This document shows, piece after piece, positions 1 to 8,361 of a DNA stretch of 10,249 nucleotides (the first letter of the stretch is position 1; each line of letters begins with the position of its first letter). Source of the DNA: Gryganskiella cystojenkinii (lineage: Eukaryota > Mortierellomycota > Mortierellomycetes > Mortierellales > Mortierellaceae); the NCBI GenBank assembly GCA_015852425.1, contig JAAAIG010000830.1, positions 6,489-16,737 on the forward strand. Reading direction: 5' to 3'. The notes beneath the pieces were generated by a model. The model worked only from the letters and a program-made list of their open reading frames with translations, was not told the DNA's origin and did not search any database. The position numbers and the translations under genes are program-made.

Positions 1-92
1 TTTAATCAAAGGCTAAGTCCTCCTTGTCGTCCTCCCGTTACGTATAGAAACAGGACAAGTCGGGTTAGCCATACGGTTCTCAACATTCGACC
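1..92 (+). promoter_or_regulatory. 5' flank / leader of the NLR-like gene
   Basis: Short stretch before the first ATG of the NACHT-WD40 gene. The ATG at 93 is preceded by acattcgacc, an acceptable eukaryotic start context with A at -3. I see no clear TATA box in the 92 bases available, and the real promoter probably lies largely outside the window. Confidence 0.35.
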
Positions 93-1311
93 ATGTTCCA
101 GTCGGGCTACAAAAACGCACTCACAGCCCCTCACGCTCTCGAACTCATTCAGCTCGCCCTCAGGAATGCTCGGGAATCAAAAGAACCCTCCATCAGCCTC
201 GCCCTTTGCGAATATGTTGACACCGTACTTGGCCAGATGAAAAAGACCGTTAAACGACCCTCAGCCTCCACCGCCACTCGCACTATCGACCAGAATCAAC
301 AAGTCCTTCAACAAGCAATTGCCCAGGCCTATCTCGATCATGCCGACCTGGTTGCTGACCTTGACCATGCCGATATAGCAAAAGAGAGTCGAAGAAAGGC
401 TGAAAAGTGGGGGTAAGAATCCACTCGTGTCTTGTTATCATTCCGAAATAGAGAGGAGGAGGTTGTTTCGAATCATCGATGACTAACTATTGCAAAAAAA
501 AAAAATCGACTATTTGAACGTCAAATAGCGGTCCAGGTTCAAACAAGAAAAATGTGTTGGCATCAGCTACGAACAATAAGAAAGCAAGGGTCGATATTGC
601 CACCGTCTCTGACAGCATCTTCCCAGATGATGTTCCGCCTCCATCTCTGCCTTGGAAATTCCCAGAACCAGACACTCCTCTTACCGATACACCCCAATTA
701 GTCTCCTGTCTCGGTCTGCTCAACCAAGGTTCTTCAGCTCTCAACGAGACCTCGCTCGGGCCTCTGGCTTACAAATGGCTAACAGAAACGGAACGGGACG
801 AGGAAGAAAAAGCGCGACTCGAAGCCCTGGCCACCAATTTGATCCGCGCTTTCAAACAGGACAAGATGAAGGACGGAAAAGCGATCGCAGAGGTACTCTG
901 TCTAGTTCCTGTTCTAGGAGAGGACGACGTTCGTTTTTTACTTCGTATATTTCTCAACAACTTTGAGGCGTATCACATCCTGGATATCGGCGCTTTGAGA
1001 GGATTAGCACAGCTATTACAGAGCGCGACCCCTGGTCATTTGCACGCCCAAGACTTGATCGAGATCCTTCGACCCATCAGCGCTCTCCTTCAGGAGACCC
1101 ATGCTCAGTCTCAAGACCACATCTTTGAACTGACCTTTGCTGTTTCGAGCGTTTTGGATGCTATGGCTTTTACAAAGGTTACAGGACTGGACCGCGCTGA
1201 GCTTCATGAACCTCTTTTGGTTTTTCTTCGTGATCTACAAGGCACGGAGAACCCTCATCTCAAATACTATGCCGCCTATGCATTTCAGGCCCTGCTCTGT
1301 GTCCCAGCCAT

Positions 1312-1491
1312 GCCTTCATATGCGGTTTTGGCCAGCCCGCAGATCTCTTGGACACCCTCGAATCCTTCTTGGATACTCTGCAGTCCGGACAAGAACGCGT
1401 TTAGATCGATGCCCTTGACAGCACTGACGAGTCCCGAGATGCCCTTGACGATTTTGGTCGTCCGTCGAACGGTGGCCTTGTTTACGAAGGC
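1312..1491 (-). other. Inverted coding segment inside the NLR-like gene
   Basis: Around 1312 the plus-strand reading (ending ...YAFQALLCVP) turns to nonsense and stops at 1502-1504. The missing family-like text instead reads on the minus strand across the same interval: KATVRRTTKIVKGISGLVSA, then VKGIDLNAFLSGLQSIQEG, ending AKTAYEG. Plus-strand coding resumes at 1486 (EGEQDLIASLKDGL). The interval is bounded by GCCTTC (1312-1317) and GAAGGC (1486-1491), a 6-bp inverted repeat around a 168-bp core of 56 codons. Flipping the core joins TAT directly to GAAGGC GAG in frame on the right. On the left it leaves the frame short by one base, as if one base had been lost just before GCCTTC. That the minus-strand text is the family sequence rests on my memory of Mortierella NACHT proteins. 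Confidence 0.85.
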
Positions 1492-1947
1492 GAGCAAGAT
1501 CTGATAGCAAGTCTAAAAGACGGTCTCCAGTTCAACCGTCAGCGTGCTTGGTATTCAGCTCTCAGAGGGATAGATATTCTCATAGACGGAGGGGAACTCG
1601 CAAAGTTCAGAAATGTCATCTGTCGAGCCCCCTGTCGGCGGGAATTTGCCTTCCAGTGGGGAATATGCCAGCGACTTGGAAAACTAGCTGCCAACGGCCT
1701 GTGGGGAAATGATACCCGCCAAGGTGCCATACGACTCCTAGGCGAGATCTGCTGCAATGACTCTGTTTGGAATCGACACTTACCGATCAAGGCGTATATC
1801 ATCGATATCCTGAAACAGCTGTTAGTTATGACTAATGGTGTTCCAGGTAACGCCATATTATGTAATACGATGCGGAGACAACATGTAATTCAATCCCCAC
1901 TCTATAACCGCTATCATCTTCTTTTATGGTCTTTATCGTGTATTTAG

Positions 1948-3767
1948 ATGCACAACTGTTACTGGAGCAACTATCTCATGGCGAAGATGCAGAAAAGAAC
2001 GATATTTATCGAAGTCGCATGGCAAACGATTCCTATCAGCCACGACTCCTCGAGACTGGTGGCCCTGAGGTCGCCCTGAGATCACTGCTAGATCGTGTCC
2101 AAAAGCGAACGGATGTAGAGGCTGATCTTCGTCGAATCGCTCGCCAGCGCATGAAGGAGCGAGCAACCGCGGTCTTTGTCCCTCCATTGGCCAAATCACA
2201 CCTGCAGGAATCCAATGATGCCCCGTTTCCCCTAATCCCCAAGGTAGACGGGTTTTTGAAAGGCCGTCAGAACGTCCTTTTGCTTCTTGGAGATTCCGGT
2301 GTTGGGAAAACTACCTTCAACCGTGAGCTAGATCTCAGACTCTGGAGGGCATACAGGTCGAAAACCGGTCGTATCCCACTCTTGGTCAGCTTGCCGGCCA
2401 TCGAGCGACCCGACAGGGATCTCATTGCCAAACACCTTCGGCTCTGCGGGTTCTCCGATCCCCAGATTCGAGAGTTGAGAGATCGCGAGTTTGTCGTCAT
2501 TTGCGACGGATACGATGAGAGTCAGCAGACGCAAAACCTGTACGAGTCCAACGGATGGAACAATGATGGCGGTTGGAAAGTCCAAATGGTCGTCAGTTGT
2601 CGCAGTGAGTATCTCGGTCAAGATTATCAGGATTGGTTCCGACCGAACCCGTCATCGCCAACATCAGATTTGAACAAAGATTTCCGCCAGATTGACTTGG
2701 TCCCTTTCTCTGAGGACCAAGTTCAGAACTATATCGATCAATACGTCACACTCAATCGGCCATTGTGGGAGGTTCCCGACTACTTAGGGGTTCTTAATCA
2801 GATTCCTAGTCTGCAAGATCTAGTCAAGAACCCATTTTTGTTGACCCTCACTCTGGAGGTCCTTCCCCGACTCACCGATCCGGGCCAAGAACTCACCGAC
2901 AACAATATCACCCGAGTGCAGCTGTATGACGAGTTCGTGGTGCAGTGGCTGGAAATGAACAAGAAAAAATTCTCGTTGCAAGATTTGCCCGACCAGGAAA
3001 AGAAAGCATGTGAGAGTCACTCGGACGATCGATTCGCTGTCCAAGGTCTCGCGTATCTCAAAAATCGTTCGGTAGCCATCTACAATAAGCACGGAGGCAA
3101 CCCCGTGGTCGAGTACTCTAGAACAAGAGATGTCGGTACTTGGAAAGAGCAGTTTTTCGGCCGCAAGGATGACGAGATCCAGCTGTTGAAGAAATCTATT
3201 CCTATGACTCGGAATGGAACACGTTTTGGATTCATTCATCGGTCGATCTTAGAGTATGGAGTTAGTTGCGCTATTTACGAACCGACTCGGGAATCTGGTC
3301 TCAAACTGGAGACAGTGGAGAAAAATACAAAACGTCGCGACAGCTTCGATTCTACCTTCAGTTTCGAGGCGCAGCTTCCGGTGCTGCCTTCTGGCGCCGA
3401 GAATGCGGCCAACGGACCTAATCCCGAGTCAATTCTGGCTAAACGAAGCTTTATCAAGGATCCCTCAGTTATGGATTTCCTTGTCGAGCGAGTTCAGTCT
3501 TCGCGTGTATTCAAGGACCAGCTCATGGCTTATATCGAGGCCTCAAAGACCGACAAGACAAAGTGGCGTGTTGCGGCTGCGAACACGATCACAATTCTAG
3601 TCCGAGCTGGTATTCACTTCACACGACAAGGCTTGCGAGGGATCCAAGTGTCCGGTGCGGACCTCAGCTATGGAGTCTTTGATACGGCTCTGCTGCAAGG
3701 AGCAGATCTCAGGAAAACCGTTCTTCAGAACACCTGGCTCCGCAAGGCCAACCTGAGTGAGGCAAGA
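1948..3767 (+). other. NACHT ATPase and pentapeptide-like coding segment (open)
   Basis: This is the best preserved part of the pseudogene. The frame is open from the splice acceptor at 1947 to the frameshift near 3767. Walker A reads GDSGVGKTT (from 2289). The Walker B-type motif reads FVVICDGYDES (2490-2522), and a sensor-like MVVSCRSEYLG follows (2586-2618). A winged-helix-like stretch with VKNPFLLTLTLEVLP is at about 2824-2868, and an HRSILEYG motif at about 3238-3261. The segment ends in A(D/N)LxX units (GADLSYGVF, GADLRKTVL, ANLSEA) at about 3655-3764, which resemble pentapeptide repeats linking NACHT to WD40. All residues expected for nucleotide binding appear intact, so a transcript starting inside this exon (first in-exon ATG in this frame at 2019) could still encode an ATPase fragment. 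I see no independent promoter for one. Confidence 0.85.
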
Positions 3768-4330
3768 TGGATGCTACTCGGTTCGGGGAGCTTCCTAGCA
3801 TCAGCATGGAGAAGATGGCTTTCCCGATCTTGTTTTTCCCTGATGGAAAGAGTCTTTTGGCCAGAACGTCTTCGGGACAGTGAAACGTCTACGAAACTGC
3901 GACGTCAACGGTCTCAGTGGCTCTAGAAAAGAACTACCCAGATATGGTCATGCGTCTACTGGATCTCACCCAAGATGGATCAGTGGTCGCAGGCAGTGCA
4001 CTGCACGCTGATGAAGTTCGCATCTGGGATGCCAAGACGGGGAGGGTTCTCCATACGATTCCTCATATAAGCAACGGAAAGAGAGAAAAGGTCTCTGATA
4101 TCGCCTTTCTCCTTGCGGCAACACACTGACAACTGCTGCTGGTCAGTCCATTCGGATGTTTTCTGTCAAGGCCCGCACGTTGGAGCACGTCATTTCCGTG
4201 TCGGACCCGTCGCCAGTATGCCTAAAGTATTCTCCGGGCGGCAAAGTTCTTGGGACCTTTCATAACGATGGAACATTCAAGATATGGGATGTTCCCTCCA
4301 AGGAATGTCGCCACAGCATGCAGGGCTTAC

Positions 4331-4742
4331 TGTCAAGGACTGACAGGCAGATTTGAGTATGGTGTGTAAAACGAGTGTTATATTGATTAAGGTGAACAAG
4401 GAGTGCACAGGCAAGAGGACTAGACTAGGTGAGTAAGTTATTGCAGACTGAGGAGAAAGAGTAATGAAGATCTATCTAGTATTTATACGAAGTCAAGCGT
4501 CAAGTTTAGCAAGAGGGAGAAGGTGGGACCCTAACAAGGGAGGGGCTGAGATCCAGAGAAGGGGCTGAGATCCAGAGAAGTGGTTGAGGTTCAGAGAAGG
4601 GGCTGAGATTCAGAGAGCCGACTTGAGAGCAATGGTTCAGCGAGAGCGGACTTTTATACACTTGGGTTCTAGGCCATGCAGGATCAGGCAACCTAGTGTC
4701 ATTCGTGATCGAGACCTCGAACAATCATCGCTGTTCGTGACA
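4331..4742 (-). mobile_element. Solo LTR of an LTR retrotransposon
   Basis: 412 bp beginning TGTCAAGGACTGACAGG and ending TTCGTGACA, so the ends are TGTCA...TGACA, the usual TG...CA form of a long terminal repeat. It is flanked by a perfect 5-bp target duplication CTTAC (4326-4330 and 4743-4747). Excising the element plus one CTTAC joins CAG GGC TTA to CCC AAC GAC in frame inside the WD40 region, which fixes the borders independently. The minus strand is the likely sense: it has TATAAATA (plus positions 4480-4487) followed by a pyrimidine-rich R/U5-like stretch, giving U3 of about 255 bp. A second TATA-like GTATAAAAG lies on the minus strand near 4652-4660. No internal retrotransposon genes are present, which suggests LTR-LTR recombination after insertion. 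Gypsy versus Copia cannot be told from this. Confidence 0.87.
4542..4617. repeat. Four 19-bp tandem repeats inside the LTR
   Basis: Four head-to-tail units of GGGGCTGAGATCCAGAGAA at 4542-4560, 4561-4579, 4580-4598 and 4599-4617. Units 1 and 2 are identical, unit 3 differs at several bases (gtggttgaggttcagagaa), and unit 4 differs at two. They lie in the presumed U3 part of the LTR, where tandem repeats often act as enhancer-like or copy-number-variable elements. Confidence 0.9.
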
Positions 4743-5268
4743 CTTACCCAACGACCGTCATACGATTGCGTTCTGTCCCTTGGGTATCAAAGTTGCTGTT
4801 CCACTCATGGATGGATCAATCGAGGTTTTTGATGTTGTCTCAGGCCGCCGGCTTCAGAGATTGGAAATACATACAGGGAATGTGGAGATGATCAAGTTCT
4901 GCCCTGTCGAAGGCGACCGAGTTGCTCTGGCGTCCTTCTGTGATAATGGTGAGGTACGAGTTTGGAATCTCGGCTCAAGCCAAGCGGAATTTGATTACCC
5001 ATCGTATATGATTCAATTCAGAGACATGGCCTTTTCTCCCGACGGATCATTATTCGTCGCCTGCGGCATCGACTGTCTCATCCACCTATGGGACATGAAG
5101 TCTGGTACCGATGGCCCGACCCAGCCTATCTGCGGATCTTTGCAAGTGGCAACGCAACACTTGTGGCAACGGGAACAAAATAACAAATCGTCAAGGGCAA
5201 CGATTGGATTGGCGAATGTCACATTGTTGTACAAAAACAATCGGTCAACAACAAAAAAAAAACCCTAA

Positions 5269-5726
5269 AAACTCAAAAAACTTTAATTGACAACAAAGGC
5301 GCACGTTGTCACTGTTTTCAGTAATCTAGACTCTGCTGCAAAAACCCCCAGCGATATCTGATGTCCTCAAAATAAGCATCAACTGACTTGCATAGAACAT
5401 ACATTTTCTGTGAGCACTCGAATTGGATTTCCGCTCTGTTGCTCAACAGAGAAAAAAAAAAATTGGAGTATCCGAAAACTTTGCTCTCATTTGACTTGCG
5501 ATACCGGGGTGAGTCAATAAAAAGATGCAAGCTTTGTTTATGTTACCAATGCTTTCATTTTCTCCAATTCTCAAAAACGAGGAGGGGGGATAGAACCACC
5601 CTGAGTACTGTATTTCAACATTCCGTGGAGTATTTTGGTCCGCAGTCAAAATCTGCAAGTTGATTCTTTTAAAACATCTCTTCTTTCCCCTCCTCTTTTT
5701 TCCTCTCTTTCCAACATCATTTGACT
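5269..5726. other. Intergenic DNA between the NLR-like pseudogene and the CTL gene
   Basis: No convincing coding sequence. Visible items are an A-rich stretch just around 5268, an 18-bp perfect palindrome CTCTGTTGCTCAACAGAG (5434-5451) followed by an A run, a possible poly(A) signal AATAAA (5516-5521) for the upstream gene, and the CT-rich leader next to the CTL start. Short open frames here have no recognisable features. Confidence 0.6.
5675..5716 (+). promoter_or_regulatory. CT-rich leader / core promoter tract of the CTL gene
   Basis: A run made almost entirely of C and T (catctcttctttcccctcct, then ttttttcctctctttcc) ends 11 bases before the ATG at 5727. Pyrimidine-rich tracts next to the transcription start are typical of well expressed fungal genes. 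I see no clear TATA box. That transcription starts here is an inference. Confidence 0.5.
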
Positions 5727-7911
5727 ATGGCGTATTCGCAACAACAGCATCCCGTACCATACAGTGTCCCTCCCCACCCAACATATCCACCTCAGCATCC
5801 TGTGCAATACGGTGTTCATCCTCAGCCACAACATCCACCTCAGCAACCTGATCAGTACGGTCTTTATCCTCAACCACAATACCCACCTCAGAGTCCTGTG
5901 CAATACGGTGTTCCTCCTCATTCAACATATCCACCTCAGCAACCCGCATCATACGGCGTGCATCCTCAGCCAACATACCAACCTCATCATTTACAAGACC
6001 ATTGGGGTCATGACCAAGTAGATCAGCAATATGGTTATGGTGGATCGCCACCGCCACCACCACCACCACCACGGCCACCATCATCACCACCACTACCAGT
6101 GCAGTCCCCACGAAAACCATCCAGTGACCACGAATATGCATCGGAGTCAACTGTGTATCAGCCTCCACGTTATCTGAGCGAAAAGTCTGAAAAATTCAAA
6201 CCCGCGCAAAAATACCATGACCTCTGGGCCATGTTCTTTTTCTTGATCCAGATGGGGGCGTTCGTAACCTTGTCGTTTTTTGCCGTCAGCAACATCCTCA
6301 AGACTGGTATCTTAAGAGGCGAAGAAAAAGGATACGCTGAAAAGGACTTTTTCCTCTCCACAGATGTCATGGTAACATTTGCACTTGGAATCGGCATCAG
6401 TGTAGTGTGCAGCTACCTTTTTTTGATCTTCACCCAACTGTAAGTCAATAATATTTTTTGTTTGTTGTTGTTGTTGTTGTTGCTGTTGTTAAGTGCATTC
6501 TATAACAAAAGAAGGACTCTCATATTTTTTAATTTTTCGTGACTTCTTAAAGCTTTCCTATGTGGTGCATGACGCTGACCTATTGCTTCGTCATATTGGC
6601 TTTCATTGGAGTCTCTGCATTGTATTTCTATCTGAAAATGTGGTTCAGTGGAATAATCGTTGCAATCCCTGGTATCTTCTTCATCAAAAGCTATTGGAAT
6701 GCCCGAGAGCGGATCAAATCCTCAGCGGTAAGCAAAAATATATTTTTCTGGCTATTAGTCGTATTTGAACTCTTTATCCACCATCCATTTCTGACCCTGT
6801 CCCTCCAAACAACAACTTCTACAACAACCAAAAAAACTCTTGTCATATACAACAGGCGATGATGAAGGAAGTTACTGTCATTGCCAGACAAACTCCCGCA
6901 GTTTTTTTCTTGTCATTTATCAATCTCCTTCTGCAAATTTGCTTCAATATCCTTATCCTTGTCGTTATTACTGGAGTCCGCCAAATGTACTCTGGAAGAA
7001 ATTCAGAGTCTCTACCCGTCTTTTTGCACATCGGCGCCTATTTCTCTTTCTACTGGCTCTCCCAGGTCTTGACCAACATTGTCCATGTCACCATCTCTGG
7101 CGTCTTTGCCACACACTACTTCACACCTGGCACGAAATCACCCACCTCGAAAAGTCTTAAGCGTGCCTGCACAAGGTCCTTTGGTACCATCTGCTTTGGC
7201 GCACTGATCTACGCCATTGTTCAGACAGTAAAGTCAGTCCTGGATTTTTTTAAAGAAAATCGTTTCTTGGGCTGCATATACGAAGCCTGCTTTTGTAAGT
7301 TTTTTTTTAAGTTTTTTTTACATCCAGAACTCATGGTTCCGCCGCCTTGTACTCCTGCACTGTTTTTAACTCATCAGGATCATTCTTTCCTTCTATTTCC
7401 TCGACCGTGTAAATAACTAGACGCTATCAACGATTTCATTTCGTTCATCACCCCACTGGTCTACTGTGAAGTCGCCATTTACGGCAAACCCTTTGTCCAA
7501 GCTGCCAATGACGCTTTCACGATTGTCAAAGACCGTGGACTGGACATTGTCCTCAATGATATCATCATCTCCACAGTGTGGACCATTGGTGCAGTCTTTG
7601 GCGCTTTGGCGGGTGCCGTTGCTTCTCAATATTATCTGTTGTTGACCTTGGGATGGAGTGGCACAGCCAACACACACTCTACCTCACCCGAATATAAACT
7701 TCACAAGTGGGATGTCTGGGTTGTGACGATTCTTATTTTTTCCTTGGGCATGCAAATCATGTTCACTGCCGGTGCAGTTGTCCATTCAGGCGTCGCCACC
7801 ATCTTTATTACCCTGGCCGAGGATCCTAAAGCCCTGGCCCGAACCAAACCCGAATTTTTTGCCAAGATGCAGGCTGCCTACCCCGATATCACGGAAGGTG
7901 TCGAACAATAA
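5727..7911 (+). CDS. PNS1: Choline-transporter-like (CTL / SLC44 / Pns1) membrane protein, 4 exons
   Basis: Exons 5727-6439, 6553-6727, 6856-7294 and 7421-7911 give 1818 nt, 605 residues plus TAA. All junctions are GT...AG and phases agree; donors are gtaagt, gtaagc and gtaagt. The ATG at 5727 is the first in frame (the upstream TTG is not used). Residues 1-165 are cytosolic and low complexity: five 16-residue repeats at 5-84, then eight prolines at 108-115. From about 167 come roughly ten membrane segments (approximately 167-190, 214-235, 242-264, 268-285, 310-335, 350-382, 405-428, 448-463, plus two more in the last exon). CTL-like motifs are NIVHVTISGVFAT (370-382), YCEVAIYGKPF (457-467) and GVATIFITLAEDP near the end. 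Mammalian SLC44 proteins transport choline/ethanolamine; yeast Pns1 has no proven substrate, so function here is by family only. Yeast Pns1 is about 540 residues; the extra length is in the N-terminal repeats. Confidence 0.9.
5739..5978 (+). repeat. Five 48-bp coding repeats (16-residue units)
   Basis: Five in-frame units of 48 bp start at 5739, 5787, 5835, 5883 and 5931. Each encodes a variant of PPQxPxQYGVxPQPxY, for example PPQHPVQYGVHPQPQH and PPQQPDQYGLYPQPQY. The units have diverged, and the first is the least similar (QQQHPVPYSVPPHPTY). Pro/Gln/Tyr repeats of this kind are usually disordered and may bind SH3/WW-type partners. Copy number could vary between strains. Confidence 0.9.
6049..6093 (+). 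repeat. (CCA/CCG)n microsatellite coding for polyproline
   Basis: A CCACCGCCACCACC-type run encodes eight consecutive prolines and then RPPSSPPLP. It is a simple-sequence tract inside exon 1 of the CTL gene; proline-rich segments of this form suit profilin, SH3 or WW partners. Confidence 0.8.
6461..6490 (+). repeat. (TTG)n microsatellite in CTL intron 1
   Basis: About ten TTG/TTGC units lie within the first intron (6440-6552) of the CTL gene, after the gtaagt donor. It is intronic and probably length-variable. Confidence 0.8.
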
Positions 7912-7912
7912 A
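7907..7912 (+). terminator. AATAAA overlapping the CTL stop codon
   Basis: The stop codon TAA (7909-7911) lies inside a perfect AATAAA hexamer. It could serve as a poly(A) signal with cleavage some 10-30 bases downstream, which would fall inside the inserted MITE. The match may also be a by-product of the CAA TAA A context. Confidence 0.35.
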
Positions 7913-7921
7913 AGGGCACTA

Positions 7922-8025
7922 TGGATTTTACTGTCAGTCCATTTACTGTCAGTCGAAACCTTAACTCAAAATGTTTGAATAGTTTCCCGCTTGCTGCTTA
8001 TTTTTTCTTGAATACTTTGAGTGAT
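7922..8025 (+). repeat. Left terminal inverted repeat of the MITE
   Basis: 104 bp, from TGGATTTTACTGTCAG to ATACTTTGAGTGAT. It contains the subterminal direct repeat TTTACTGTCAGTC at about 7926-7939 and 7942-7954, and pairs with 8362-8465. Confidence 0.9.
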
Positions 8026-8052
8026 TGACGGCACTGTCATTAGTTTTCGGAA

Positions 8053-8220
8053 ATGCCTCCTCATCCTCCCCACAGCGATCTGTTCACAACTGCCTGTTCT
8101 CCGTCACAATCTCACCCTATCGAATCTCAAGAATATGCTTTGAAAAATGTGTCCCAAATGCTCTTTGATACTGTGTTTACTCTTTTTTTTATGAGGAAGG
8201 CTTACCACCAAATCATGTAA
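8053..8220 (+). other. Small open frame inside the MITE, coding doubtful
   Basis: An ATG at 8053 opens 55 codons to TAA at 8218-8220, beginning MPPHPPHSDLFTTACSPSQS. It lies wholly between the element's TIRs and I do not recognise it. It has no catalytic-looking motif and is probably chance or captured host sequence. Confidence 0.15.
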
Positions 8221-8361
8221 GCTGCTGCTCAGCCCATAAGTCACGCTCACTTAAAAGGTTTCCCAATATCCCAGGTGCCATGTATAAGTCATAGATGACA
8301 AGAGACATGATGAAAAAAGAAGGAGAGGTGTTTCTGACAAAAGAATGATGGAGATCTCAAT

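Larger units (their letters stand above)
3768..5100 (+). other. WD40 repeat segment, frameshifted and split by an LTR
   Basis: WD40-type repeats are scattered over two frames. After a one-base deletion near 3767 the reading moves to the frame giving RFGELPSISME and FFPDGKSLL, meets TGA at 3881, then continues with EVRIWDAKTGRVLHTI (about 4012-4059). A second deletion of one T in the run near 4107 shifts it again to SPCGNTLTTAAGQSIRMFSV and FKIWDVPSKECRHSMQ. The LTR interrupts at 4331. Beyond it the same frame gives TIAFCPLGIKVAVPL, IEVFDVVSGRRLQ, EVRVWNLGSSQ, FRDMAFSPDGSLFVA and IHLWDMKSG. WD40 repeats form beta-propellers that in NLR-like proteins sense ligands. With these breaks no complete propeller can be made. 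Confidence 0.82.
93..5268 (+). pseudogene. NACHT / pentapeptide-like / WD40 NLR-like gene, broken
   Basis: Degenerate NLR-like (STAND ATPase) gene; relatives act as intracellular signalling or heterokaryon/immune-type switches in fungi. Exon 1 is 93-412, intron 413-528 (gtaaga...atag, branch ctaac near 483), exon 2 529-1846, intron 1847-1947 (gtaacg...tttag), then a long last exon. Reading phases match across both introns (GG|C and G|AT). Order of parts: TPR-like N-terminus ending KAEKWG, conserved helical region, NACHT ATPase, A(D/N)LxX segment, WD40 repeats. Lesions: inversion at 1312-1491 with a one-base loss at its left junction, one-base deletions near 3767 and 4107, TGA at 3881, solo LTR at 4331-4742. 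The C-terminus after about 5100 looks eroded: a WD motif (HLWDM) is followed by low-complexity sequence to TAA at 5266-5268. A candidate poly(A) signal AATAAA is at 5516-5521. Each lesion resembles simple decay of a formerly intact gene. A sequencing or assembly error could explain single-base events, but not all of them. Confidence 0.88.

Noticed and set aside
1312..1491. Programmed, recombinase-driven invertible switch
   Set aside because: The flanking inverted repeats are only 6 bp, there is no recombinase gene nearby, and the left junction has lost a base. A one-off mutational inversion is simpler.
1926..1947. ATG at 1926 as a start of a separate NACHT gene
   Set aside because: It lies within an intron (1847-1947) whose splicing keeps frame with the upstream exon, and the residues it adds (MVFIVYL) are not family-like.
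4327..4345. Similarity of the LTR left border (TTACTGTCA...ACTGACAG) to the MITE terminus (TTTACTGTCAGTC)
   Set aside because: Half of the match comes from the target duplication CTTAC next to the LTR end TGTCA. The rest of the two elements shows no similarity, so it is coincidence.
4317..4682. An 8-bp direct repeat CATGCAGG (4317-4324 and 4675-4682) as a hAT-type target duplication
   Set aside because: Excision between these copies puts the WD40 frame out of register and runs into TAG. The CTTAC duplication with TGTCA...TGACA ends restores the frame exactly and explains the insertion better.
4675..4740. A WD40-looking reading (GSGNLVSFVIETS) ending in TGA at 4738
   Set aside because: This stretch lies inside the solo LTR; the real WD40 frame resumes only after 4742.
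5725..6168. 147-codon minus-strand open frame opposite the CTL exon 1
   Set aside because: It is the Val/Asp/His-rich shadow of the Pro/Gln repeat region on the plus strand, with no independent support.
7295..7420. Coding continuation of the CTL exon 3 through CKFFFKFF... to TAA at 7414-7416
   Set aside because: A gtaagt donor at 7295 and a ctag acceptor at 7420 give a phase-correct join to clear CTL sequence (YAINDFISFITPLVYCE); the read-through is intron sequence.
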